Both the position numbers and the translations under genes were made by a program. 64,000 nucleotides of DNA from CAYOHP01 sp964403795 [NCBI: uncultured bacterium] (GTDB lineage: Bacteria; Muiribacteriota; UBA6191; CAZXTJ01), in NCBI GenBank assembly GCA_964403795.1, contig CAYOHP010000010.1:26811-90810 (forward strand), given 5' to 3'. Below, piece by piece: positions 22,187 through 32,700 of the stretch. Positions within the stretch are counted from its first letter, which is position 1, and each line of letters begins with the position of its first letter. The notes under the pieces are model-generated. The model made no database searches. It was not told where the DNA came from and saw only the letters and a program-made list of their open reading frames with translations.

Positions 22187-22939
22187 TCAGGGCCCCGGAA
22201 CCTCTTGTCGGTCGAGGGGCGTCGTTCCCTCTCGCATCCTCGGATCCCGGCCGGCCCCGAGCCTTCCGTCCTCCATCTCGAGGATCCGATCGAAGACCTC
22301 GAGGGAGCGATGGTCATGGGTCACCACCAGGACTGCGGTCTCGAACCGGCGGGAAACGTCACGGAAGAGTTCCATCACCTGGCGGCCCCTCACCGAGTCG
22401 AGGGCCGCGGTCGGCTCGTCGGCGAGCAGCACGGCCGGCCGGTTGGCCAATGCCCGCGCCACGGCGATCCGCTGTTGCTGGCCGCCGGAAAGGGCGCTCG
22501 GCAGGTGGTCGGCCTGCTCGACGACGCCCAGGCTTTCCAGGAGCTCCCGGGTGCGATTCAGGACCTGCCCGTGGGTCACTCCCGAGAGCTGCATGGGAAG
22601 CGCGACGTTCTCGCCGGCACTCAGGAAGGGGATGAGGTTGGACCGTTGGAACACGAATCCCAGGCGATCCCGCCGGAAGGCCCGGGCGTCCACCAGATGG
22701 CGCGAGCCTTCGGCTACCGCCTCCCCGTCGATCTCCAGGCGGCCGCGGTCGAGTGGTTCGAGGAGTCCGAGCGCCATCAGGAGGGTCGACTTCCCGGCAC
22801 CGCTGGGTCCCAGCAGGGCGACGAGCTCGCCTCGCCGTACCGTGAGATCGACGTCCTGCAGGGCTCTGACCTCGGTGGTCCCCGATCCGTAGGTCTTCTC
22901 GAGCCCGCGAGCGTCGATGGCGATCGGTGTGCCGCTCAA
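22187..22939 (-). CDS. ABC exporter ATPase (DevA/LolD/MacB-type)
   Basis: 250 residues. TTG start (TTGA, overlapping the permease stop) with GGGAGG 7 bases upstream; no ATG or GTG fits better. Motifs: Walker A GPSGAGKST, Q-loop FVFQRSNLIPF, signature LSGGQQQRIAVARAL, Walker B AVLLADEPTAALD, H-loop VTHDHR. This is the subfamily that energises tripartite exporters through FtsX-like permeases. Third structural gene of the TetR-HlyD-permease-ATPase unit, all junctions overlapping by 4 bases. Confidence 0.95.
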   Translation of the reverse strand: MSGTPIAIDARGLEKTYGSGTTEVRALQDVDLTVRRGELVALLGPSGAGKSTLLMALGLLEPLDRGRLEIDGEAVAEGSRHLVDARAFRRDRLGFVFQRSNLIPFLSAGENVALPMQLSGVTHGQVLNRTRELLESLGVVEQADHLPSALSGGQQQRIAVARALANRPAVLLADEPTAALDSVRGRQVMELFRDVSRRFETAVLVVTHDHRSLEVFDRILEMEDGRLGAGRDPRMREGTTPLDRQEVPGP

Positions 22940-24150
22940 GAGAGTGCCTCCCTGGCCTCGACCGAGAGGGCCTTGGCGATCCCCGCGAGGCTGGCGATGG
23001 CCGAGACCGCGATCACGATGCCGGCGAGCAGCCAGAGATCCTGGCTGGCCAGGACGACCCGGCGGGGAAATCGCGGGAAGATCGTCCGGCCCAGGAACCA
23101 TGCCGTGGCGAAGGCCAGGACCCCCAGGAGCAGCGCCTGGCGCAGCACCATCCCGGCGATCACCCGATTGGGGGCGCCCAGGAGCTTGAGGAGGGCGATG
23201 GAGGACAGCTTGTCCAGGGTCAGCGTGTAGAGGATCAGGGCCAGCACCACGGTCGAGATCGCGGTGAGCAGGACCCGGAACAGGCCGATCTGACGCTCGA
23301 CCTTCTCTACGTTCCCGGTCAGGAGGAACCGGCACTCCGTCTCCCTGTCGTGGACCGACACATCGGCCCACGAGGCGAGGGCGGACCTCACGGCAGAAGG
23401 ATCCTGACCCGGAGCGAGGTTCACCAGGACCGCGGCCAGGCTCGCCGAGGGGAGGCTGGGGATGGCCGCGGCGGGTCCCCCGGCCAGTTCGATCACTTCC
23501 GGTAGGCTCCGCCCGACCTCGGCCCGGGAGGTACGTCCGCTTCGGGCCCTACGTTCGAAGCGGATCGCTTCGCCCGGCCTGTCGTCCTGGATGATGATTG
23601 CGTCCTGCCAGGAGAGGACCGCTACCCCGTCGCCGCCCGAGGAGACGAGTCCCTGGGTGAGTCCGACGACCCGGAACGTATCCTTGCCGAGGCGGACCTC
23701 CTCGCCCAGGCGAAGACCCAGACTCCGGTCTGCGAGCATCTCCCGATGCGGTTGCTCCAGCATCCTTCCCTCGACCAGGGGGACCCATTCCCGCCTCCGG
23801 TCGGGCCACGCAGTACCCAGGATGGCGATTCGCAGGACCCGACCCCGGTGGAAGCGCTGGATCGTGTGGAAGACGAACTCCCTTGCCGTCGCCACCCCGG
23901 TCAGGGTGCGGACCCGTTCCACGGTTTCGGCCGGGATGCGGGAAGTCTCGGCGAAGGGGCCGGTCGTATCCCGTTGGACGACCCAGAGGTCTGCGTCCAG
24001 CGAGTCGACCAGCACGGTCGCATCCGCGAGGATGCCGCGGTGGATGCCGCCCATGCCCATGACCACCATCAGCAGGAGCCCGATCCCGACGACCGTGAGA
24101 GCGAATCGGCCCCGGTTGTGGACGGCGTCGCGCCAGGCAAGGTCGATCAC
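22936..24150 (-). CDS. ABC exporter permease (DevC/FtsX-like)
   Basis: 404 residues with the FtsX/MacB topology. One N-terminal span (FALTVVGIGLLLMVVMGMGG) is followed by a large periplasmic domain (DADLWVVQRDT, FHTIQRFHRGR, VVGLTQGL). Three C-terminal spans follow (VLLTAISTVVLALILYTLTL, LLLGVLAFATAWFLG, LLAGIVIAVSAIASLAG), with the coupling segment SIALLKLLGAPNRVI before the second. The phrase DADLWVVQ near the start of the periplasmic domain is what I associate with DevC, the heterocyst glycolipid exporter permease. The start overlaps the stop of the HlyD gene by 4 bases. Confidence 0.92.
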   Translation of the reverse strand: MIDLAWRDAVHNRGRFALTVVGIGLLLMVVMGMGGIHRGILADATVLVDSLDADLWVVQRDTTGPFAETSRIPAETVERVRTLTGVATAREFVFHTIQRFHRGRVLRIAILGTAWPDRRREWVPLVEGRMLEQPHREMLADRSLGLRLGEEVRLGKDTFRVVGLTQGLVSSGGDGVAVLSWQDAIIIQDDRPGEAIRFERRARSGRTSRAEVGRSLPEVIELAGGPAAAIPSLPSASLAAVLVNLAPGQDPSAVRSALASWADVSVHDRETECRFLLTGNVEKVERQIGLFRVLLTAISTVVLALILYTLTLDKLSSIALLKLLGAPNRVIAGMVLRQALLLGVLAFATAWFLGRTIFPRFPRRVVLASQDLWLLAGIVIAVSAIASLAGIAKALSVEAREALS

Positions 24151-25346
24151 GGGGGTATCACCCTTCCCGCCTCGACCAGTTCCGGCCCACCGGGGACAGG
24201 ACCCAGGGTGATCTCCCCCTCGGCGAGCCCCGCCGCCGCTTCGACCAGGCCGTTCCCTCGGTCGCCGAGTTCGATCTCCCGGTAGCGGATGGTCCCCGCT
24301 TCCTCCACGGCGATCCTGGCGACCCCGCCTTGCCAGGTGACCATGTCCGCGGGGACCGCGAGCAGGGAGCGTCGGTCCACTTCCACCAGGACGTCGGCTC
24401 GTTGCCCGACGGCCCAGCCTTCCACCACCTCGTCGAGAGCGACATGGACCAGCAGCTCGCGGGTCTCCCGGTCGACCTCCCGGGCGATCGCCGAGACCCG
24501 CCCTGGTACAGGGGAGGCGCCGCGGCTCCTCAGCGAGACCTTGACCGGCTGGCCGGGCCTGAGGCGATCGAGGCTCGCCTCGTCCACCCAGGCTTCGACC
24601 CGGAGGCTCGTCGGATCGACGACGGTCAGCACCGGGGAACCGGGTCCGGCGGTATCGCCGGGATCCCGGAACCGGCGCGTCACGACCCCCGCGATCGGCG
24701 AGCGGAGGCGGAGGCGGTCCCTCTCGACCAGGGCGTGATCCAGGGCAGTCCGGGCGCTCCCGATCCTGGCGTCGGCTTCCGTCGTGGCGGCTCGGGCCCG
24801 TAGGGTCCCGGCCCGGGCCTGGACCAGCTCGTTGGCGCGCCGATCGCGATCGGCATCCGTCAGGGCCTTCCGCCGGTGGAGCTGGCGGGCCCGGTCGGCC
24901 TCGTCGAAGGCCAAGGACTCGGCGGCTTGCGCCTGCTCGAGCTCGGCCGCGAGGCGCATCCGGACCGCTTCGGCTACCGCGACCTCGGCCTCCGCCATCC
25001 GGAGGCGGGCGTCCGCCTCGTCCGGGTCGAGTTCGGCGACCATCCGTCCTGCCTCCGTCGCCTGGCCCTCGTCGAACCAGACGGTGCGGATCCTGCCGGT
25101 CCGCTCGGGAGCCAGGGTCGCGCTTCGCTCCGCTTCGAGGCTCCCGGTCCCGAAGATCTCGAGGCCGAGGGAGACCCGGGTCACCGCGTGGCGCCGGACC
25201 GGGATCGGCGATCTCCTGGCCAGGAAGAGGGCGCCGAGGCCGACTCCCAAGGGGACCAGGACCAGCAGCAGTAATGAGACGCCTCGGCGGCCAGCACTGC
25301 CGGCTCCCTTCCGACCCGGCGGGTCGATATGTGAAACGTGATTCAC
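24147..25346 (-). CDS. periplasmic adaptor (HlyD/DevB-like)
   Basis: 399 residues. The GTG start overlaps the stop of the TetR gene (GTGA) and lies inside a palindrome that matches the TetR operator. One N-terminal membrane anchor (VSLLLLVLVPLGVGLGALFL) is followed by a biotinyl-lipoyl half (RTVWFDEGQATEAGRMVAEL), a long Ala/Glu/Arg coiled-coil hairpin (about 115-215), the second lipoyl half (LRSPIAGVV) and a beta-barrel (VEAWVDEASLDRLRPGQPV). It would link the permease to an outer-membrane channel; no TolC lies in this unit, so the one at 45.4 kb or elsewhere could serve. Confidence 0.93.
   Translation of the reverse strand: MNHVSHIDPPGRKGAGSAGRRGVSLLLLVLVPLGVGLGALFLARRSPIPVRRHAVTRVSLGLEIFGTGSLEAERSATLAPERTGRIRTVWFDEGQATEAGRMVAELDPDEADARLRMAEAEVAVAEAVRMRLAAELEQAQAAESLAFDEADRARQLHRRKALTDADRDRRANELVQARAGTLRARAATTEADARIGSARTALDHALVERDRLRLRSPIAGVVTRRFRDPGDTAGPGSPVLTVVDPTSLRVEAWVDEASLDRLRPGQPVKVSLRSRGASPVPGRVSAIAREVDRETRELLVHVALDEVVEGWAVGQRADVLVEVDRRSLLAVPADMVTWQGGVARIAVEEAGTIRYREIELGDRGNGLVEAAAGLAEGEITLGPVPGGPELVEAGRVIPP
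25331..25346. promoter_or_regulatory. second operator-like palindrome (GTGAA-N6-TTCAC)
   Basis: Same half-site and spacing as the palindrome over the TetR start. It covers the start codon of the adaptor gene within the operon. It could be a roadblock site for the regulator or chance; the identical GTGAA-N6-TTCAC architecture favours the former. Confidence 0.5.
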
Positions 25347-26002
25347 GTCAGACTCGCTTCCGTGGGTGATGAGGCTCCGGCGCGGATGCCCTCGGCGAAG
25401 ATCTCCCAGGTAGCGGCGCCGCGCGCCAGGATGTCCAGGCGCCCCGAATGGAGCTCGTGGAGCACCGCCAGAGGCTGGATCAATCCCAGGTACAGGAGCG
25501 CCACGTCCTCGGGGGCGAGGTCGCGACGGAGACTGCCCTCCTCCTGCCCGATCCGGGCCAGGTCGGCCACCGCGGAGAGGTAGTCCTCGACGACCCTCTG
25601 CCCGATCCGGCGCAGCTCCGCGTCCCGTCCGAAGAGGACATCGCCGAACATCACCCTGGCGATGCCGCTCCCGGACGCGAGCATGCCCAGGTGGGCGAAC
25701 AGGAGGCGTTGCAGGGCGACCAGGGCAGGGGGGTCGTTCCGGCGGGCGCCGCGGACCAGCTCTCCGAGCCGTTCGCCGATGGCGGCGATCGAAGCCTCCA
25801 CGATCGCCCGACGGCTCCGGAAGTGCCGGTAGAGCCCGGAGGGAACCAGCCCGACCCGCTTGGCGACGCTCTCGATACTGAAGCCGGCCAGGCCCTCTCG
25901 TCCGAGTTCCTCCAAGGCGGCCGCCACGATCCGGGTCCTCCGCTCGCCACCGGGGAGTCTGAGTGCCACCTGGAACGCCTCCTGGAGACCGTCGCGACGC
26001 AT
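25343..26002 (-). CDS. TetR-family regulator of the exporter
   Basis: 219 residues. The N-terminal helix-turn-helix spans about 22-66 (RTRIVAAALEELGREGLAGF, IESVAKRVGLVPSGLYRHF), the classic TetR pattern ending in YRHF. The C-terminal ligand domain is helical (FAHLGMLASGSGIARVMFGD, EDVALLYLGLIQPLAVL). It is the first gene of the exporter operon and its start codon lies within an 8-bp-arm palindrome, so autorepression that also controls the exporter is likely. The ligand is unknown; lipids or xenobiotics are typical for this arrangement. Confidence 0.95.
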   Translation of the reverse strand: MRRDGLQEAFQVALRLPGGERRTRIVAAALEELGREGLAGFSIESVAKRVGLVPSGLYRHFRSRRAIVEASIAAIGERLGELVRGARRNDPPALVALQRLLFAHLGMLASGSGIARVMFGDVLFGRDAELRRIGQRVVEDYLSAVADLARIGQEEGSLRRDLAPEDVALLYLGLIQPLAVLHELHSGRLDILARGAATWEIFAEGIRAGASSPTEASLT

Positions 26003-26022
26003 TGTGAAATGTCATTCACAAT
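26001..26022. promoter_or_regulatory. operator palindrome over the tetR start
   Basis: ATTGTGAA, six bases, TTCACAAT: perfect 8-bp arms. It includes the start codon of the TetR gene. The sequence is conspicuously AT-rich for this genome. The inner half-site GTGAA-N6-TTCAC recurs at the next gene start. Confidence 0.8.
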
Positions 26023-26273
26023 GTATCACCGGGACGACAGGACGACAAGCGGATCGGAACCTCGCTCCATCGATCGGGCCCCCGGCAGGACGGTCCGGGC
26101 GCGCCTCGGTGCGATGCGCGGGCGGAGCGGTGGGCCCAGGCTGTGCCGGCCGGGGCGAATGCCTCCGCAGTGGGCATCCTGACCGCGGCCCTCTGCGGCT
26201 CCGTGTTCCTCGAGGGTGTCCCTGAGCGCCGTCTCGTATCGGGTCCGGCAGGAGCACGAGCCGGCGCTCGTCC

Positions 26274-29200
26274 TCAGGGGGCGAGCGGCCGATCGAGGAC
26301 TTCCCGTACCTTGCGGGTGAGGGTTCCCGGCGTGAGGGGCTTCTCGAGGTAGGCGGCGCTCGACTCGAGGAGCCCGTGCTGGAGGATCGAGTCGTCGGTA
26401 TAGCCCGACATGAAGAGGACGCGAACCTCGGGTCGCATCGGCCGGAGGCGCTCGGCGAGCTGTCGACCGCTCATCAGCGGCAGGACGACGTCGGTGAGCA
26501 GGAGGTGGATCGCCGCCGGGTGCTGCTCGCAGATGAGGAGGGCCTCCCCGCCGTTGGCGGCCTCCAGCACGACGTAGCCGCTGCGGCGCAGGATGGTCCG
26601 CGCCAGGGTGCGGACCTGGAGGTCGTCCTCGACCAGCAGAATCGTCTCATGGCCGCGTCGCGACGGGAGGGCCGGGGGATCGGAGGGAACCACCTCTTCC
26701 CCGCCGACCTGCGGGAAGTAGATCTTGAAGGTCGTCCCCCGGCCGGGCTCGCTGTACACCCAGATGTGGCCAAGGCTCTGCTTGACGATCCCGAACACGG
26801 TCGCGAGTCCCAGGCCGGTGCCCTTCCCCTTTTCCTTGGTCGTGAAGAAGGGCTCGAAGATCCTGGCCTGGGTCGCAGCATCCATCCCGATCCCGGTGTC
26901 GGTCACGGCCAGCATCACGTAGGGGCCGGGAATCACGTCATGGTGGACCGCGGCATACCCCTCGTCGAGCAGGACATTCGCGGCTTCCAGGGTCAGCTTG
27001 CCGCCTTCCGGCATGGCGTCCCTGGCGTTCACGGCGAGATTCATGACGATCTGCTCGATCTGGCTCGGATCGGCCTCGATGTTCCGGAGACCCGGGTCGA
27101 GGAGCATCGTGAGCGTTACGTCGGCTCCGAGCAGTCGGCGGAGCAGGGCCTCCAGGTCGCCGAGGCAGCGCCGGAGCGAGAGGACCTTCACCTCCACGGC
27201 CTGCTGGCGGGAGAACGCCAGGAGCTGGCGCGTCAGGTTCGTGGCGGAGCTGCCGGCATCCTGGATGGCTCGGATGTCGGGGATCATCGGGTCGTCCGGA
27301 GGGAGCTCGTCCGCGATCAGGTCCGAGTAGCCGCAGATGACCGAGAGCATGTTGTTGAAGTCATGGGCGATGCCGCCGGCGAGCCTCCCGACGGCTTCCA
27401 TCTTCTGCGCCTGGCGGAACTGGTCCTCGAGGCGCTTGCGGTCGGTGAGATCGAGGACGACGGAGAGGTTCTCGGTGGCAGAGAGAGGGGCGATCGCGAC
27501 GAGGACGGGCACGCCCCGGCCGTCGGCGCGCCGGAACACGAGTTCGCACGCCCTGTTCCCGGGTGAAGCGACCTGGCCGGTCGGGCCGAGGAGCGCCTGG
27601 TTGACCTTGCCCCCGACCAGATGGTCCCGGGAGTACCCGAGGAGCTGCAGGAGGGTATCGTTGGCTTCGAGGATCCTGCCCTCGAGGTCCGAGACCGCGA
27701 TCCCGACGATCCCGGAATCGGCGAGCCGGCGGAATCGGGTCTCGCTGGCGCGCAGGGCCCCGGCCCGCTGCCGGCAGGCATCGAGGCGGGCCCGGACCCG
27801 CGTCACCAGCTCGAGGGCCGAGAAGGGCTTCAGCAGGTAGTCGTCTGCACCCGCCTCGAGCCCTTCGAGGACCGCCGCCTCTCCGGCGCGGGCCGAGAGC
27901 AGGATCACCGGTACCTGTCGCAGCTGGACCGAGGAACGCAGGGTCCGGAGCAGGGTGAAGCCGTCCATCTTCGGCATCATCACATCGCACAGGACCAGGT
28001 CGGGGGGCGCCGCCTGGATGCGGGCCAGGGCGGCAGCTCCGTCGGGGACCGACTCGACGTTCCAGTGCCGACCCAGGAGGGCGACCAGGTAGGACCTCAT
28101 GTCGGCGTTGTCGTCGACGACCAGGACCCGTTCGCGTCCGGCGCCTTCCGGCCCCGCCGGGGCGCCTTCGGGCAAGGGCGGAGAGGGCTCAAGGGAGAGC
28201 CAGGCCGAGGCCTCCAGGACGCTCCCTTCGACTCCGGGATCCGGTACCTCGCGGCTCGGGATGGCGATGTCCCCGGGCGGGAGGTGGGCGGTCCCGAGCG
28301 GGATCGAGACCGTGAAGGTGCTGCCCCGCCCGGGCGTGCTCTCGACCCGGACTGCGCCGCCGTGAAGCTCCGCGAGCTCCTTCACGAAGGCGAGTCCGAT
28401 GCCGGTACCCTCGAAGCTCCGGCCCTCGGCTCCATCCACGCGGTGGAAGCGCTCGAAGACGCGCCCGAGCTCGGACTCCGGGATCCCGGTACCGGTGTCG
28501 TGGACCGAGAGCTCGACCGTGCTCCCGGATCGGGTCAGGCGAACCTCGATCCGGCCTTGCTTGGTGAATTTGAAAGCGTTCGAGAGAAGGTTGGAGACGA
28601 TCTTCTCCCAGTGAAGGCGGTCGACGAAAACGGGCTCGTCCAGCTCCGGGCAATCGACGACCAGTTCCATCCCGGCCGACTCGACGAGCGACTGGAACGA
28701 CCCGGCGAGTCCCACCGTCACCCCGGCCAGGTCGGTCGCCTCGAAGCGGGAGCGGAGGCGGCCGCTCTCGAGGCGGGAGAAGTCCAGCAGGTTGTTGACG
28801 AGCCGCAGGAGACGCTGGGCATTGCGATGGACCGAGGTCAGGGCCGCGCCTTCGAGGGGGGCTCCCAGGCGCAGCGCCTCCTCGAGGGGAGCCAGGATCA
28901 AGGTCAGGGGAGTGCGGAACTCGTGGCTCACATTGCTGAAGAACGCCGTCTTGGCGATGTCGAGCTCGCCGAGCCTGGCATTGGCCGCCCGGAGCTCCCG
29001 GTTGGCCTCGGCCAGCTCCTGGCTACGCCGGAGGACTTCGCGCTCCATCTCCCGGGTCCGCCCACGGAGCTCCTCGCCGAGCTCCGTCGCCTGGACCAGT
29101 TCGGTCACGTCCTCGACCCGGTGCAGGAGATAGCGGATCTCGCCGGACGGCGAGAGCACGGGGATGTTCCTCGGGCTCCAGTACCGGGTCTGGAAGCTGC

Positions 29201-29540
29201 CGTCCGGCCCTCGGATGTCGTAGCGCTGGACCGCCATCGTGTCGGGTTCCCGGCTCGCCAGCACGCGCTCGAGCGAGGCGCGGAGGTTTCGCGATCCCGT
29301 GGCGTCCGGGTCGTCCGGATTGTCCGGGAAGACCTCGAAGAGCGGACGGCCGATCGTGGCCTCTCGGGTCGTGTGGGTGGCGGCGAGGCGGGCATCGGTG
29401 GCGGCCACCATGGTGAAGCGGGGAGCATCGGGGAGGAGGACCAGCAGCACTTCGGGGGAGGCCTCGAACACGAGACGCAGATCGCGGTCGAACGCCAGGT
29501 CGATCCCGGGATCCTCAGGCGGTCGAGTGGTGTCCGGCAT
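26274..29540 (-). CDS. double hybrid histidine kinase (PAS-HK-REC-PAS-HK-REC)
   Basis: 1088 residues. Domain order: PAS-like (about 22-145); a short coiled coil; HisKA with SNVSHEFRTPL (His206); HATPase (N box NLLSNAFKF, DTGTGIP, GTGIGLAFVK); receiver 1 (VLVVDDNADM, phospho-acceptor Asp519 in VLCDVMMPKMDG, KPF). Then a second PAS (about 600-705), a second HisKA of the HDFNN type (His726 in GGIAHDFNNML), HATPase (NLAVNARDAM, GTGLGLATV) and a C-terminal receiver (ILLVEDD, LLTDVVLPLMSG). No transmembrane segment, so cytoplasmic sensing. Two complete kinase cores in one chain suggest an internal phosphorelay. No DNA-binding output gene is adjacent. Confidence 0.93.
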   Translation of the reverse strand: MPDTTRPPEDPGIDLAFDRDLRLVFEASPEVLLVLLPDAPRFTMVAATDARLAATHTTREATIGRPLFEVFPDNPDDPDATGSRNLRASLERVLASREPDTMAVQRYDIRGPDGSFQTRYWSPRNIPVLSPSGEIRYLLHRVEDVTELVQATELGEELRGRTREMEREVLRRSQELAEANRELRAANARLGELDIAKTAFFSNVSHEFRTPLTLILAPLEEALRLGAPLEGAALTSVHRNAQRLLRLVNNLLDFSRLESGRLRSRFEATDLAGVTVGLAGSFQSLVESAGMELVVDCPELDEPVFVDRLHWEKIVSNLLSNAFKFTKQGRIEVRLTRSGSTVELSVHDTGTGIPESELGRVFERFHRVDGAEGRSFEGTGIGLAFVKELAELHGGAVRVESTPGRGSTFTVSIPLGTAHLPPGDIAIPSREVPDPGVEGSVLEASAWLSLEPSPPLPEGAPAGPEGAGRERVLVVDDNADMRSYLVALLGRHWNVESVPDGAAALARIQAAPPDLVLCDVMMPKMDGFTLLRTLRSSVQLRQVPVILLSARAGEAAVLEGLEAGADDYLLKPFSALELVTRVRARLDACRQRAGALRASETRFRRLADSGIVGIAVSDLEGRILEANDTLLQLLGYSRDHLVGGKVNQALLGPTGQVASPGNRACELVFRRADGRGVPVLVAIAPLSATENLSVVLDLTDRKRLEDQFRQAQKMEAVGRLAGGIAHDFNNMLSVICGYSDLIADELPPDDPMIPDIRAIQDAGSSATNLTRQLLAFSRQQAVEVKVLSLRRCLGDLEALLRRLLGADVTLTMLLDPGLRNIEADPSQIEQIVMNLAVNARDAMPEGGKLTLEAANVLLDEGYAAVHHDVIPGPYVMLAVTDTGIGMDAATQARIFEPFFTTKEKGKGTGLGLATVFGIVKQSLGHIWVYSEPGRGTTFKIYFPQVGGEEVVPSDPPALPSRRGHETILLVEDDLQVRTLARTILRRSGYVVLEAANGGEALLICEQHPAAIHLLLTDVVLPLMSGRQLAERLRPMRPEVRVLFMSGYTDDSILQHGLLESSAAYLEKPLTPGTLTRKVREVLDRPLAP

Positions 29541-29705
29541 GTCGGGTGGAAGGCCTTCCGCCGGCTCGCAACGTAGCCTGTCCGGGGCCGTCCGGAGAAT
29601 CGCGGGACGGGCGGCCACGGTCGCGGTTCCCGGCCGGCCCGCCGAGGCCCGGCTCGCGTTCGGTCGTCCGGCATCCGTGCCACACTCCCGCGGTCGGGAG
29701 GCGCG

Positions 29706-32700
29706 GTGGACGGGACGACGGGGATGGGTTCCAGGGGCTGGCTGAAGATCGAACCCGTCTATTCGCGCCGGGTCAATTTCGCGCTGCAGCAGAACTGCGT
29801 CCCGGTGGTCCGCTCGCTGGCGATCCGCAATACCGAGCCCCGGCCGATCGAGGACCTGGCCATCGCGCTGCGGGTCGAACCCTCGGCCTCGGCCCCGAGC
29901 CGGAGGTCCCTGGCCCGCATCGACGCCGAGGCCACCCACCACCTCGTCGACCTGGACCTGGCGATCCCTGCCGGCGAGCTGGCCGACCGGACCGAACGGC
30001 TGGAGGCCGAGCTCCGGGTCGAGGCCCGCGATGCCACCGGGGAGCTGCTCGGGTCCGGTCGCTGGCCGCTCTCGCTGCTCGCCTACGACGAGTGGGGCGG
30101 TGCCCGCGAGCTCCCCGAGATGCTGGCGGCCTTCGTGCTGCCGAACCACCCGGCCCTGCCTCCCTGGCTGAGGGAAGCTGCCCATCGGCTGGAGGAGGCG
30201 ACCGGCTCGGGGGCCCTGGACGGGTACCAGGCGAAGGATCCGGGAAGGGTCCTGGCGATCGCCCGGGCCCTCTACCAGGCGCTCGCGGCACGGGAGCTCA
30301 CCTATGCCAACCCGCCCGCCAGCTTCGAGGCCGAGGGGCAGCGGATCCGGACCCCGGACCGGGTCTTCGGCGAGGGCCTGGCCACCTGCCTCGACCTGGC
30401 GGTCCTCTACGCGGCCGGGCTGGAGCAGGCGGGCCTGCACCCGGTGCTGCTGGTGGTCGAGGGCCACGCCATGGCCGGGGTCTGGCTCCATGAGGAGACC
30501 TTCCCGGAGACCGCGGTGCTCGACGATCCGGCCCGGGTGCGCAAGCGGGTCCGGGCGGGGCATCTCATGGTGGTCGACCCCACGGCCGCGGCCCACTCGG
30601 CCCGACCCGGGTGGGAGGCGGCGGTGGCCGCCGCCGAGCGCCGTCTGGAGGAGCCGGGCGAGCTCTTCGTGGCGTTGGACGTGATCGCGGCCCGGCGGCG
30701 GGGGATCCGGCCGCTGCCGTCGCGGGTGACCGGGGACGGGGCGACGGTGCTGCTGGTCGAGGCGGCGCCGGGGCCGGGGCCGGGGCCGTCCGGGCCGTCC
30801 GGGTCGGGAGCCCGGATCCCGACGCCCGGCTCACCGGGAGGGACCGTCCCGGCAGGGACGACCGGCGTCCCGGCGAGAGGTCCCGAGGCTCCGCCCGCGG
30901 AACCCCTGCCGGCCCGCCTGGAACGCTGGAAGACCCGCCTGCTCGACCTGAGCCTCAGGAACCGCCTGCTCTCGCTCAAGGCCGGGGCCTCGGTGCTCCC
31001 GGTCCTGGTGCCCGGGATGGTCGAGGGAGAGGCGGGTCCCGGGGCCCAGGGAAACCCGTCCCGCCGGATCGGTCTCGCCCGCATCGAGGACCGCCTGGCT
31101 TCGTCGACCGGCCTCTGGGTGAGGCCTCGCCCCGAGGTCCTCGAAGGCGAGGACCCCAGGGACCAGGAGAAACTCCGGGAACGCGCCGGCGCCGACCCGA
31201 TCGAGGCCCTGGTGGCCGACGGCCTGGGGCGCGACCGGCTCCATCTCGACCTCTCCCCGGAGGACGTCGACCGCCGCCTGGTGGAGCTGTTCCGGGCCGA
31301 GCGCACGGCGCGGGAGGAAGGCGGGGTCGCCACCCTGCACCTGGCGCTGGGTACTCTCGTCTGGTACGAGTCCCCGGCTGCCGCCGAGCCCCGGCGCGCC
31401 CCCCTGCTGCTCCTGCCGGTGGAACTGGAACGGGCCACCGCCCGCGACCCCTTCCGCCTGGTGCGCCGGGACGACGAGCCGGTGGTGAACCGCACCCTGC
31501 TCGAGAAGCTCGAGCGCGAGCACGGGATCCGGGTCGAGGGCCTCGATCCCCTGCCGGAGGACGACGCCGGCGTGGACGTGGCCGCGGTGCTCGCCCGCTT
31601 CGAGGCCCAGATCCTCGACCTGCCGCGCTGGGAGGTCCGCCCCGAGGCCTGGCTCGCCCAGCTCTCCTTCACCAAGTTCCTGATGTGGCGGGACCTCCAG
31701 CACCGGGCCGGGGAGCTGCTCGAGTGTCCGCTGGTCCGGCACCTGGTGGAGACCCCGGAGGCCGCCTTCCCCGACCCCGGAGGCTGGCCGGCGGAAGGCG
31801 AACTCGACACCCGGGTGCTCCCCCAGCGGTTCCCCTGTCCCATGGACGCCGACAGCTCGCAGCTGGCGGCCATCGTCTCGGCCTCCGAGGGCAAGACCTT
31901 CGTGCTCGAGGGGCCGCCCGGGACCGGCAAGTCCCAGACCATCACCAACCTGATCGCGGGCGCCCTGGGAGCCGGGAAGAGCGTGCTCTTCGTCTCCGAG
32001 AAGATGGCCGCCCTCGAGGTGGTCCACCGGCGCCTGGTCGCGATCGGCCTCGGTCCCTTCTGCCTGGAGCTCCACTCCCAGAAGGCGCAGAAGCGGGCGG
32101 TGCTCGACCAGCTCCGGGCGGCGCTGGAGACGGCCGAACGCTCCCCAGCGGAGACCTGGGAACGCCGCACCGCCGAGCTGACGGAGCTGCGCACCGAGCT
32201 GAACGAGGTGGTGGCGGCCCTGCATGCCGAGCGGCCGTGCGGGTACTCGGTGCACGCCCTGGCGGGGATCGCCTCCGGGCTGCGGGACGCACCGGGGGTT
32301 CCGCCCGATCCCGACTCGGATCGATGCCTGGACCGGGGCCGGGTGGAAGCTCGCACCGCCCTCCTCGCCGAGCTGGCGGAGGCCGCGGTCGAGGTCCCCG
32401 ATCCGGCCGGGCATGCCTTCCGGGCGGTGCGGCGGGCCCGCTGGGAGCCTGGGCTGGCGCGCCGGGTGGAGGCGGCGGCGGCCCGGCTGGGTCCGGCGGC
32501 AGAGCGGCTCGCACAGGCGGCCGGGAACCTGGACGGCCTCCTCGAGGGGACGGGGTGGCCCTGGTCCCTGGCCGCGATCCGGGCCCTGGTAGCGCTGGTC
32601 CGCAGCCTGCTCGCCTCGCCCCGGCCCAGCGGGGAGCTCGTCCGGGAGCCGGATCTCGCCGGCATCGAGCACCGGGTCGGGGAACTCCTGCGCTCCGGCC

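Noticed and set aside
26023-26273. 251-base gap between the TetR and histidine kinase genes
   Set aside because: Beyond the operator at its left edge I see no gene, RNA structure or clear promoter in it.
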